Part shown: positions 54,128-64,000 of the stretch, in pieces
Layout of the letters: each line of letters begins with the position of its first letter
Position numbering within the stretch: the first letter of the stretch is position 1
Made by a program: the position numbers and the translations under genes
The notes under the pieces: model-generated
The model's database searches: none
The model's input: only the letters and a program-made list of their open reading frames with translations
What the model was told of the DNA's origin: nothing
Source of the DNA: Strigamia acuminata
Lineage: Eukaryota > Arthropoda > Chilopoda > Geophilomorpha > Linotaeniidae
Direction: 5' to 3'
Assembly: GCA_949358305.1 (NCBI GenBank)
Contig: OX442324.1
Location: 6,855,601 to 6,919,600 of the forward strand
DNA length: 64,000 bases

Positions 54128-55152
54128 ATTACTATATTGGATAGAAATAAAAATCCAGTTAAGTCCAACAGCCGCACCATGTAGGTTTATGTCGATGGTT
54201 TCAGTAAGCTCAGCACTTAAAGATTATCAAGTATCACCTCCCGTGTTACAATATATAATGCCAACAATTAACGGCTACAAGAAATGGGAATTCACATCAA
54301 TTTATTACACCGTTATCACATTTTGTTTACGGAAACATGAGTCAATCATCTTTGATTAAATGTCATGCAAGACTTTTAGTGGACCACGTTAAGTCTACGA
54401 GAAAATTATTACGTTATTTATTAATAATCATTTTCCCTTAGGTAGTGTGCCTACTGCTGTGTTGTAATTGATTCTGTCCATCGCTATGTGTACAGTGCAA
54501 TTGTCAAATTTTACAGTTTAGATCAATTTATTTTCTTCGGCAATTTTAATAGCCACATGCCAAGTGATAATTATTTTTTCTTTTAATCTCTCAATTCTTG
54601 CTTCATATCATAAATGGATAAATGTGTACAATTTACTGTAAACTTCACACCGTTTAAGCTCTTTAGATGAAATCTTTCTATTTTATTTTACATAGTATAC
54701 TAATGTTTTTAGTGGATGGTATTAGCCAAACGGTATGTTTGAAATTGTCATTTTAATATCTTGTTCATAAGTTTGTTCCGCCCATGAAAAGAGTCAAGAT
54801 TGCAGGAAACACACTTGTGCTTTTGACTTTTTTCCTCGACAGAAGGTGCTTACCAACACTTACGCTTCACCAAGAAAATTTAATTTTTAAAAAAATAAGT
54901 CACTTGGTACGTAATTTTTATATCGCAAATAATCATTTGTAGTTCCACTTGTGACATGTAAAATGAAATCAATTTAAAAATGAGAAAAAGAAATTAAGAA
55001 AATCTTCAATTCCTAAGTGCAGTCAATTTTAGCATTGAAAATTGAATTTAATTATCTTCTTACTTCCTATAAAATAATTAATAAATAATAATAATAATAA
55101 TAATGAATAAATAATACTAATACTAATACTAATAATTACTAAATAATAATAA

Positions 55153-55185
<33 letters not shown>

Positions 55186-55342
55186 TTAATAATAATAATT
55201 TAATTCTCAATAAAATTGACAAGGCGTCCCCCAACAGTAAAAAGCCTACAAGAAGGGACACCCCGAGAAAAAATACTAATAATATTAATGATAATAATAT
55301 GTAACAATAATAATAATAATTAATAATAATAATAATAATAAC

Positions 55343-55381
<39 letters not shown>

Positions 55382-57000
55382 TAAATAATTATAATTAATA
55401 ATTAATATAAATAATAATGTAAGTTACATGACGATTTACTTGTTGATTCATTAGGTGCGTTTAATTTTTAAGTCAAGTGTTTATTTCAATTGTTTGGTTA
55501 TATAAATATTTTCTACTAAATATGTTTATTATAGTTTATTCTTGAAAAACATTTGCATTTCCTAAGTAATTAAGACAAACTATTGGAATAAACATGGAAT
55601 TGAATGTACCTATTGCAACACAAAGAGAGAATGATTTGTGAAAGATACTTGTCAAATTATTTATAAAGATTAAAGCTACTTACTATTACTGTCAATAAAA
55701 ATTATTAAAATTATTAAAAGGAGTTTTCGTAAACTGTTTTGCACATGGCATTGTGAAGAATAATTTATTTTATATTTTTAAAAAAATTTAAATGTGCAAC
55801 AATAAAAAAATCCAAAGTTTAAAATGAGCAACTAGAGAGTTGTCATTCTAGAACAAGTTAATGGATCAAATAGAGTAGATTTTCTAAATCGGTAGTCATT
55901 CTGTTTGTTTTGTAAGTGATTGGAGTTTAGTTTTAGCAATAATGGTACACTTTATTCCATGAATCATTCTAGGTGGTTTAAGTAATAGAATCTAGTAAAA
56001 TTAAATAGAAAAAATTTGAATTTGAATTGTGACGTGTACAACAGTTTCTGAATACCCCTAGTGTATTTTATTTTGATGTATGATATTTTTAAATATTTTT
56101 AATTAGATAAGCTATTTTTTGTGATGATAATTTTACTCGACTAAAAAATAATTTCATTTAATTTCAAAAACTTTTTTAAGGTCTGTGTGATCTATCAAAT
56201 ATTATGCAAACTAATAACTCTTGTAGCATTGTATTTATGTCTTGATCAAGCAATATGTTTTTGTATTAACAAAATGTGCCTCTGTTTCATTTCAAGTCAA
56301 ATTAATTAGAGATATACGACATAATGCAACTTTTTCTTGATACACCGTATGCAGATTGCATCCTATTCACATTGTACATTAAGTTTAAACACTGATGTTT
56401 TTTTTATTAACTTTTTTCAAACAAAGAAGTGATTAGAGATTTTTAAGTAGGTTCTCTTATGTACTAATAAACAACTTTTATTTGAAATATCTACATGCAT
56501 GGGAAAAATTTAAGTATTGTATTATTTAGTTATCAAAAAATAAAAAAAAGAACAAAAAGAAGTTAGTCTTTAGAAGCTACAAATAAATTTTCAGCTTGGC
56601 CAACTTTTATCAACCCATGAATTATTATTTGTGCAAAACATAAAATTTTATTTTATTTCATATTATATATATTTTATATTATTTCTGTAGGCATTGGCAG
56701 TGTTTTTTATAAACAGCAAACATGGAAGGCAAAGATTTTCCTAAGTGTCAACATTTTCATTTTTGGTCCTGTTTACAGTCTTTTGTTTGGATCACATGCA
56801 TGGTCAAAGGAGACAAATCAGTTGAAATAAAGCCTGCCATTGTAACAAAACTTAAATTTCTATTACAAAAATACTGAATTACTTAAATAGACGTATTCAA
56901 ATGTGCATCATTATGCAAAGAAACAAGAAAAACCACTGCCTTTTTTAATGCCTCAAGAATTATTTTATCACAAGAATAAAAAACTTTACTTTGCTGATTT
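54128..57000 (+). other. Cadps 3' UTR and AT-rich downstream DNA
   Basis: No coding region was recognised. An AATAAA occurs at 54146-54151, only 18 bp after the stop of exon 10, and more A/T-rich signals follow. The stretch contains AAT microsatellites (described separately). The real 3' end of the transcript cannot be fixed from sequence. Confidence 0.4.
55075..55395. repeat. (AAT)n microsatellite with an embedded GC-rich insert
   Basis: Long AAT/ATA trinucleotide runs interrupted at about 55219-55268 by a GC-rich block (AAGGCGTCCCCCAACAGTAA, then AAGCCTACAAGAAGGGACAC). The insert has a short inverted repeat GGCGTCCC/GGGACACC. Confidence 0.9.
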
Positions 57001-57039
57001 TTTTTCTGATTTATCTCCTTTTTAAAAAGTAAACATTTA

Positions 57040-57283
57040 ACTTAAGATAACTAAGATAAGTTGGATAGTACAAATTTGATGGTGCTCTACAACTTTGTAA
57101 TTGACTTTTTTGCTCTAACCTACTTGGTTTCGAAGTTAGCAAGTGAATGACCTTGAAAATGGCCTTCAAGGTCAAATTTGATGACATCACCCAACTTCCT
57201 GTACGATCCTTTCATCAAAGTTGGCCTAGATGCAATTGCTCAGGAAATATTTGAGGGGAACAGACTTTTCTTCCACCCTGTAT
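57040..57283. mobile_element. Half of a mariner-type foldback MITE
   Basis: It ends CTTCCACCCTG before a TA and shares AACTTAAGAT.ACTAAGATAA and GGATAGTACAAATTTGATGG with the right arm of the element at 37865-38664. The left arm could not be found in a matching form. Confidence 0.6.
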
Positions 57284-57289
57284 ATTTGG

Positions 57290-58083
57290 CAGTAGTTAAA
57301 TAATCGAACATCTCACAATTCTCCAACATTCCTCCTCTGTTCGACTATTCAACAACTTCCCAAATGCAAAAAAAAACGCTAGTCTGATTAAACACGATTA
57401 AATCTTAAATAATCTTTAAAGTCCAAAGTCCTGTCAAGTCCTTTTTAAGTTCGCCAGATGTCGCAACGGGTCCCAATCCAAGATGGCCGACCTCTGGACA
57501 AAAGTTCCTCCCCAGGTTCCTTATCCAACTGCATGGATGTTATCTACTAGTCAAAATAGGTCGTACTGGAAGTGTAATATCGGAAATAAAGGCTTCAGGT
57601 ATTTTGTAAAACAAGAACAATTTAATTATTTATTTATTTATTTATGTATGTAATCCCTGATACCTTTAAGAATTATAATAAATGGAAAACAATACCCATA
57701 ACAAAATAAAACAACCAGCATTCAAGAGATACATCAACAACCCAATTCTTTAAAACTGAGTATCAGAAATTGACCTCAATAACTCCCCAAAAATCCGGAA
57801 TCCCCCAAAGAATACCAACTCCAAAACAACAATAATAACAAGATAAGATGATTCTCAAATCTGGATCCCCCTAAAGAATACCGACACCAAGACCACAAAT
57901 AACAACAAAGCAAATTAACCCTTAATCTGAGTCTCCCAAAATGTAACTAATTCCAAAATAACAAATAAAAGAAAAACAACAAAGGTGAGTCGTATTAATG
58001 ATCAAACAAACTGAGTACAACCTGATTGCCGACACAAATAAGATGTTATTTATTGCGACTCTCTTCAAGAGGGAACAAATGCC
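57290..58083. other. Intergenic DNA, no gene recognised
   Basis: Contains a diverged tandem pattern (ATCCCCC/TAAAGAATACCGACACCA words with about 80 bp spacing, 57780-57960). No coding region was recognised. Confidence 0.35.
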
Positions 58084-58085
58084 TA

Positions 58086-59020
58086 CCGTCTTCTCCCGAA
58101 TATAACACCATGGTATTGTATTCGAATATAACAACACCCTGATGTTGTATTCGAATACAACACCATGGTGTTGTATTCGTCAAATGACATGTAACTTTGC
58201 AAAAAAAGGAAAATTGTTAATATGTGTTAAATGTGTATGTTAAATATGATAAATATCCACGTTTCGTGCACGTTTCGGTTGCGTTTTGGAAGCGTACACT
58301 ATACGTCTTTCATATTTTTCTAAAAATTCGAATATAACACATCGTGTTGTATTCGAAAGCAATAAAAAATTAGAATATTGTTACGTGGCTAAATGGGGAT
58401 TGATTCAGTCCTACGTGACATGAGTTCTAATCAAGAATGACACAGGGTTTTATATGTAAAATGGCTATTGGCTTTATTATTCAAAGTCGGACATTTACTA
58501 ATGTAAATGTTCGGTCATCAGCTCTTATTACATTTGTTCATTTATTAAGCCTAAAACACATAAATGGTTCATTCAAATAAATAAGGATGATGCTGTTGTC
58601 AATTCAATTCAATTTAGGAAACCTAGTCCTGTCGATCCGCAAACCGGCTGACAGTAGTAGGCGAAGGTAAAAGTTTGAGAATCAAGAGATCTGAGCTCTC
58701 TGGCTTAATCAGCTCACTAAGTAAACTCCTATTCCCCCTATCAACTAAGTTGAACGGTCTGTGCAGCTAATTAGGTGCACAGCGCCGTCTAGTGAGAATT
58801 CATTGCATTAAATGCCTAAACAGAGCGAGCAGAGCCAGCCGATACACGGTACGGCTCTACCGCGTAACAATATAACACCATGGGGGTGTATTCGAATATA
58901 ACACCATAGTGTTATAGCTGAAGTGGTGTTATATTCGAATTTTTGCTCAATGTTTACAAACTTGCGATTTTGAGCAAAACTCGAATACAACACCATGGTG
59001 TTATATTCGGGGGAAGACGG
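58086..59020. mobile_element. Pogo-like MITE split by a solo LTR
   Basis: The ends CCGTCTTCTCCCGAATATAA and its complement are flanked by TA (58084-58085, 59021-59022) and match the ends of the element at 22963-30973. Subterminal palindromes (AACACCATGGTGTT and variants between TATTCGAATA words) are repeated. Without the LTR it is about 440 bp with no coding sequence. Confidence 0.88.
58379..58869 (+). repeat. Solo LTR in pogo-like MITE, 491 bp
   Basis: It starts TGTTACGTGGCTAAATGG and ends CTACCGCGTAACA, flanked by ATAT on both sides (58375-58378, 58870-58873). It is related to the LTR at 51229-51766. The pogo-like sequence GAATATAAC continues cleanly across it. Confidence 0.9.
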
Positions 59021-59057
59021 TAGGGTGTGGAACTGTCAGTCAGTGTCGTGCGGGAGC

Positions 59058-60160
59058 TACTACTCAAAGACATGAAATTAGAATACACACCTCTGTCAAA
59101 CCAAAAGTTGTGTTTGAAATTACATCACACAAAAGATAAGCAACATATAACCAAATGTTTATTTTTCCCAATATAAGGAGCAAGAAATGAATTAGATAAA
59201 TCAAATTTGATGAAAATTGATCAATTTTTTCAGAAGTTATCATGAAAAATGATTGGGCTCTGCAAGACACTAAATTAGAATCCTCAAAAATTAGAGGCAT
59301 GAAATTAGAATATTTATCCTTAATACATTGTAGGTCCGCCTTTTGCATTAATTACTGCCTTAATACATCTGGGCATAGATTCCACCTGGCCACTCTAATA
59401 CTTGAACCAATCTTGAGTAACTTTAGCTGAATGTGCCGGTGCTAAATCATGTTGAAATGAATAATCAGAAAAGCATCCTCCTCATTGTAATGAAGTCAAA
59501 AGTCCATCCATGAGAATATCTTTTATTTTCCAGCATTAATCATACCCTCAACTAACAAGAGAGTGCTAATGCCCTTTGCAGCCTTGGAACCCCACATCAC
59601 AACAGATGTGGGATGCTTCACTGTAGACCATACACATGTGTGAACATACTCCTCTCCTTTTCTTCGACAGACTCTGGGCCCAGAATCACCAAATGTTATA
59701 CAAAATCGAGACTCTCTGACCAAATGACCTTTTTCCACTGATCAACAGTCCATTTCATGTGTTTTCTTGCCCACAATAATCGTTTTCTTCGCTGTTTTGC
59801 ATTAAGATGTGGTTTGTGTTTAGGAACTCGAGACTTGAATCCCATTTCTTTTAGCCTTCTTAATATTGTGCGAGTTGACACTTGGATTTTAGATGTTTGT
59901 TTCCATTCCTGAGTTATTTATTAAGCATTCTTGAACCTATTTTTCTTCACAATCTCACGAAGGGAGCTGTCCGTCCGTTTAGATGTTTTACGATCCGTTG
60001 TTTATATTTTTGCTGGTCAAAAATCTCATCACCATTTGCCTTAAATTGTTGTATAACTTTTGACACAGTTGACTGGGAGCAAGGAATAGCTTTGGCTATG
60101 TCAATTTGCTTCAGTTTTTGTTGAAATAAAGTAATTATTTTGGTTTTTTCACGATCAGTT
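59058..60160 (-). mobile_element. Tc1-like DNA transposon, copy 2, interrupted
   Basis: It is nearly identical to 5102-6631 but in the opposite orientation, with the same broken transposase on the minus strand (59523-60160) and the same internal deletion. The outermost 11 bp of the visible end differ from copy 1. The other end is cut at 60160 by the LTR at 60161, so the missing part probably lies beyond the right edge of the window. Confidence 0.85.
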
Positions 60161-61390
60161 TGTGGTGGCCTGTGGTCACCAGGGCAGGGGAAAACAGGAG
60201 TAACATTCACAGAGTTGATCTGAAGTTAATATTATTTTAGCATTTTATTATTTTAGAAGACTGAGACAATAAGTTCTTGTCTAGGGCTGGTTGCCAGGGC
60301 AACCAGACAAACAGCTGAGGGGTTGGCAGGAAGTGCTTCCTGTCAACCAGGAAGAAAATACAGATTTCTTCAGTCTAATACAAAAACCTTTGCTGAACAA
60401 CACTGAAAATAATTACTCCTGGATTTCTACTGTCAAAACCGGATTAATTTGTGCCTTCAACCGAGGATTGGACTCATTCTTGTGATACAACACATTGTGT
60501 CACGGGAATTTCATCTTGCCGTCAAGACATTGACGGAGGGATTTCATGCAACAGTCGAGCCATTCAAACTACGTCGCGGACGCCATTTGAACCACTCGAC
60601 GATCGTAACCAAGCCATTCCAACTACGTCGCCGACGCCATTGGAACCACTTGGAAGAATAGAGCGAGCCATTCCAACTACGACAGAGTCGCCATTGGAAC
60701 TACTCGTGAGGAGAGGGCCATTCGGACTACGATATCATCGCCATCCGAACTACCCGGAGAAGAAGTAAAGTTAATCCGAACTACGGTTCTACCGCCATTT
60801 GGGTTAACACGGTGCCGAAGTAACGCTGCTCGAACTACGACTCGGTCGCCATTCGAGCAAGCGTGTAGAAGAAACCGAAATTGATCGGTCAGAGATTGAA
60901 GAAACTGCGATTGAGCAGCCACAACGAGAATCATCAGTTGTTGCTGCCGAGAATCGGGAAAACTGTAAGTGAAGAATACGTTATTCGGACGAAGCAGTAC
61001 GGAAACGTCGCGTCGACGGGACGAACGGAGCCGGAGACGCCATTTTTATTCCTATTTTCCATTTTCATTAATAATTCGTTAATTTCTAGTCATTATGTAT
61101 AATTTTAATAGTTTAATCATTGTAAATCGTTTTTATTAGAGAGATAACTTTATTCAAAGAGCCAGAATAAATGAGAGAGTGTGTTTTTAAGACAGAAGTT
61201 GGTTTATTGAATCGGTTGATTTGTTCAATTGTAAAATTGGATAAATCAATTGTTGAGTTAGAATAGTTAGAAGCCTTAGTTATTTATTTGAGTTTAAAAT
61301 ATAAGACCCGTCGGGGCATTAAGTAATTTCCACAGCTTATTTTTGATAATTTGAGTGAGGTTTTATTAAGAATAGGCCGGGATTACTACA
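60161..61390 (+). repeat. 5' LTR of an LTR retrotransposon running off the right edge
   Basis: It starts TGTGGTGGCCTGTGGTCACC exactly where Tc1 copy 2 breaks off, and ends GGGATTACTACA before a primer-binding-like site, giving a 1230 bp TG...CA LTR. An AATAAA lies at 61166. A degenerate minisatellite fills 60545-60870. The 3' LTR is outside the window. Confidence 0.7.
60545..60870. repeat. Degenerate minisatellite in the LTR
   Basis: About six units of roughly 50-60 bp built on GCCATTCCAACTACG and CGCCATTGGAACCACT, which are partly complementary to each other around CCATT.GAAC. Units differ by substitutions that often change both halves. Confidence 0.7.
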
Positions 61391-61391
61391 C

Positions 61392-61410
61392 TTGGGGGCC
61401 TGGCCATAGT
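61392..61410 (+). promoter_or_regulatory. Primer-binding-like site after the LTR
   Basis: TTGGGGGCCTGGCC follows the LTR end by one base. A TGGGGGC start is typical of sites that pair with a tRNA-Pro 3' end in other retroelements; the exact tRNA here is inferred. Confidence 0.5.
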
Positions 61411-61509
61411 ATTTGAACCTAAACAGCTAGTCATTTAGTTGAGGGACATAACTTTGGGTTCTTGTTTAATAGTTAGGTCTGTTTCTTTCTACCTTGTCTT
61501 TTATTAACC

Positions 61510-63999
61510 ATGCCTTGGCCACGAGAGCAACTGCGAGGACAGGGCGGCCCGCGACGTATTAAGACGCGAGGAGGACGTGATGACAGACGAGCGAGATCGT
61601 TGTCGCCTTCCGATCATGAAGAAGGCACCACGCGCCAATTTAGCCAAGACTTTTGGCTCAAGTCCGACAGTCCCACGTCGCAGAAATCTACGCCGGTACA
61701 CAACGCCCCACCTAGTGTGAAGTCAACACCGCGCTCGAAAATTGACATTTCATTGCTACCTCGTGACAAGCTTATAGCCGTCGCTACACGTCAGGGTCGT
61801 CTATTACGCGGTTACCAGGCGGCAGCAGCCCAGAAAGCGGCGGACAGCGCACAGTCATCGGGCGAGAATTCACCAATTCGACGTAAATTAAAAGAAGTTA
61901 GACAACAGATGCAAGACATTCTGCAAGAAGCTGAAGACAGCCTAGAACGGCAACGCATTCGATATCAACAAGGCGGTCCAATTTCCGACGATGAAGTCGA
62001 CGCAATCGCCGCAGCATCGGCGGACCGAAGCCGACGGTTAGCAGAAGCCCAGGAAGAGGAATTCCACTTAGTGAAGCGTCTTCGGTTGGAGGAACTTCAA
62101 GCCCAGCAAGCTAAACATGAGTACGAAATTCTCAAACAGACTTTGGATGAGGAACGACGACTCGAGAAAGAGCAAATTGCAGCAGCAGAGGCACACCTCC
62201 AATCGGAACGGCAGGCGGAAAAAGAACATCTCGAAGCTACGAGAGTCCGCTTAGAGGCGGAACGCCTGGCGTTGGCATCGAAACTAACCGAAGTGGAAAC
62301 GAATGCGAACCAAGAAAACGCACATCTTCGCCAGGAAGCGTTACGCGCGCAGGAAGAAGCTCATAGAGCAAAAATGGCGCTAGAAGACGCACAGTATTTG
62401 GCGCGAGTGCAATACCCGATTGCGCAGCCTGACGCAGCGAATCGGGACCCGCCAGAAGTAGTATTAGTTTCAGAGTCTGGAACGAACCCTCTGAAAAGGG
62501 GGAGAGAAGGTGGGGATGAGCGTGGCGACAGAAAACGATCGTCACCTCCCATGCAGAACAGAAAAGTATTGGACGTAATTGATCAACGCAATCAACAGCG
62601 TGGAGCTGCCAATCGATTTGATGAATCAAAAAGTAGTACTCTTGGACCAATGGACATTCCAAAATGGAAAAATTTGCCGAGAACAATAGATAAAGATGGC
62701 AAATCACGCCCGACGGAACCATTGCATCCAAGTGAAACGTCCCAAACCGAGTGTGTCACAATTCCTGCGTCAAAACGAGAGGATAGACGTTCAGTTTATT
62801 CACCAAGTGAGCCAACTGATTATTATAATAAGTTGACAAAAGTTGCTGATTTCCAAGAACGTTGGATAAATGAAATCGAGAATTGGAAATCTGAAAGATA
62901 TCAAGACTCCTCAGCCAATAAAGATACTGGCAACAGCGACAGAGCTGAAAGAGAGAGGAGTGAACGTCACACATCTTGGCAAGATCAAGAAGTTCCAACG
63001 CATGAATTCTCAAGAGATAATTCACGTTCTGCAAGACAAAACCCACAGTCAGGTAATCCTGCACAGCAAGCTGAATATGAACCAACGGGTCAGAAAAGCC
63101 TGGGCGCAGGAAGTGCTAGTTACGAGAATACTAGCCGAGGAAATGACAGTCAAGGACGCGGCCAAGGTCGCCCCGACGGAGAGCGCCAGCAAAGTAACGA
63201 AAACCGTTACGAATATCGCCCAGGCGACGGAGAACGTTACGGCGGCCAACAACGTCAACAAGACGAAGATCGCCGCAACGAAGAACAACGTCGCAGAGAC
63301 GAACAGCGTCGAAAAGATGAGTACTATCGAAATGAAGAGCAGCGCCGACGCGACGAATTTTACCGCGAAGAAGAGCGACGCCGAAGAAATGATGATGCTC
63401 GCCAGCAAGGCACTCACCGAGGTGACGACCGTTACCAGAGAGACGATTCTCGTCAAAAAGATGAATATCGCCATGGTAACGACCCGCGCCACGAACAGGA
63501 GTATCGTCGCAATGACGAACAACGTCGTAGAGATGAAAAACGTCATGACGATTACTCACGATGGAGTGAAGACTATACTGGTCGACAAGAAAGGAAATAC
63601 TCGCAGTCTGAACACTTCCGCCACAATGACGCAAGTTACGCGGGTCAAACCGGAAATAGACAGGGCAGACCTGATAATTCTCAATATAGAGAACCGCCAC
63701 CTGCTGCCAATATGTACGGTCCAACAGACAACACCATTAAATTGCAGGAGTACATTGAACAGCAGATAGATAAGCGCTTGGCAAAGATTCCATCCAGATC
63801 ACAAGAGATGGAAGAGGTACTGCAAAAGCAAATCCGGAAATATTGCGTAGCAAATTGGACACATGTCTTTGTTAACGCATCCCAAATAAAATGGGACCGC
63901 ATAACACCCGACACATTTGATGGTAGTTGGTCAGTAGGAACGAAATTCCTAGATGAAGTGATGCAGATAGTGAGATGCCATGAAGCGGACCCCTACGAC
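61510..63999 (+). CDS. gag: Very long gag-like frame, open at the right edge
   Basis: From the ATG at 61510 the frame is open for 830 codons to the window edge. Residues 1-125 are basic and disordered (RGQGGPRRIKTRGGRDDRRA). Residues about 171-301 are a strong coiled coil (RRLAEAQEEEFHLVKRLRLE onward, rich in E, A, R, Q). Residues about 576-677 are an Arg/Asp/Glu repeat (RRDEQRRKDEYYRNEEQRRR). Residues about 743-830 look folded (EYIEQQIDKRLAKIP, TPDTFDGSWSVGTKFLDEVM) and may begin a capsid domain. Position after an LTR and primer site makes it gag of a retrotransposon. GC content and codon use differ from the AT-rich surroundings. No zinc knuckle is reached. Confidence 0.7.
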   Translation, partial: MPWPREQLRGQGGPRRIKTRGGRDDRRARSLSPSDHEEGTTRQFSQDFWLKSDSPTSQKSTPVHNAPPSVKSTPRSKIDISLLPRDKLIAVATRQGRLLRGYQAAAAQKAADSAQSSGENSPIRRKLKEVRQQMQDILQEAEDSLERQRIRYQQGGPISDDEVDAIAAASADRSRRLAEAQEEEFHLVKRLRLEELQAQQAKHEYEILKQTLDEERRLEKEQIAAAEAHLQSERQAEKEHLEATRVRLEAERLALASKLTEVETNANQENAHLRQEALRAQEEAHRAKMALEDAQYLARVQYPIAQPDAANRDPPEVVLVSESGTNPLKRGREGGDERGDRKRSSPPMQNRKVLDVIDQRNQQRGAANRFDESKSSTLGPMDIPKWKNLPRTIDKDGKSRPTEPLHPSETSQTECVTIPASKREDRRSVYSPSEPTDYYNKLTKVADFQERWINEIENWKSERYQDSSANKDTGNSDRAERERSERHTSWQDQEVPTHEFSRDNSRSARQNPQSGNPAQQAEYEPTGQKSLGAGSASYENTSRGNDSQGRGQGRPDGERQQSNENRYEYRPGDGERYGGQQRQQDEDRRNEEQRRRDEQRRKDEYYRNEEQRRRDEFYREEERRRRNDDARQQGTHRGDDRYQRDDSRQKDEYRHGNDPRHEQEYRRNDEQRRRDEKRHDDYSRWSEDYTGRQERKYSQSEHFRHNDASYAGQTGNRQGRPDNSQYREPPPAANMYGPTDNTIKLQEYIEQQIDKRLAKIPSRSQEMEEVLQKQIRKYCVANWTHVFVNASQIKWDRITPDTFDGSWSVGTKFLDEVMQIVRCHEADPYD

Positions 64000-64000
64000 A

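Larger units (their letters stand above)
50829..52690 (-). mobile_element. Tc1-like element split by a solo LTR
   Basis: The left arm GACAGTGTGGCCAAAAATAT... and the right arm, complement GACACTTTGTGGCCAAAAAT, share AAGTCAAGT and flanking words over about 80 bp. A minus-strand Tc1 transposase fragment lies inside. Exact ends and the TA duplication are not certain. Confidence 0.65.

Noticed and set aside
62237-63914. Several long frames overlapping the gag-like gene, on the minus strand and in another + frame.
   Set aside because: They are shadows of the 830-codon frame caused by its GC-rich, repetitive Arg/Glu codons; none shows a family motif.

Overview
The window looks like AT-rich nuclear DNA from an arthropod or arthropod-like invertebrate. 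It has spliced genes with GT-AG introns, many LTR retrotransposons (Ty3/gypsy and Ty1/copia), many TA-flanked Tc1/mariner and pogo elements, MITEs and microsatellites, and no bacterial operon structure. The species cannot be told from the sequence alone.

One host gene runs along the + strand for most of the window: the 3' part of Cadps/CAPS (calcium-dependent secretion activator), seen as ten exons between 861 and 54127. The upstream exons lie off the left edge. Exon phases agree at every junction. Five introns are short (57-78 bp, plus one of 314 bp). Four are 2.8, 33.2, 9.9 and 5.2 kb long and hold almost all the mobile DNA. The coding sequence ends either at a stop codon in exon 9 (53619-53621) or, if a donor overlapping that stop is used, after a further 64-codon exon ending at 54127.

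Intron 1 (985-3809) holds a TIR element with a nested MITE. Intron 2 (3923-37127) holds: a Tc1-like element (5102-6631); a graveyard of minus-strand copia and gypsy fragments (7270-14370); a deleted Tc1 element (14373-15150); a broken MULE-type transposase (17900-18690); repeat family R2 (18660-19480); and a copia fragment (19519-21735) that appears to carry a methyl-CpG-binding (MBD/TAM)-like domain just upstream of its reverse transcriptase. Next comes a three-level nest: an intact young gypsy element (23156-30500) inside a pogo-like DNA transposon (22963-30973) inside an older minus-strand gypsy (about 21740-32824). Intron 4 holds mariner-type foldback MITEs, a second R2 copy and a fragmented + strand copia element. 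Intron 6 holds a Tc1-like element split by a solo LTR.

Downstream of Cadps (54128-58085) there is 3' UTR and low-complexity DNA. Then follow a pogo-like MITE split by a solo LTR (58086-59020) and an inverted second copy of the Tc1-like element. That copy is interrupted at 60160 by an LTR retrotransposon whose 5' LTR (60161-61390) and very long open gag-like frame (61510 to the right edge) are intact as far as can be seen.

The most unusual items are the MBD-like domain in copia, a canonical -1 frameshift heptamer abutting the gypsy gag stop, ATAT target sites at all three completely visible LTR insertions of this TGTTACG type, and a Cadps stop codon that overlaps a splice donor.
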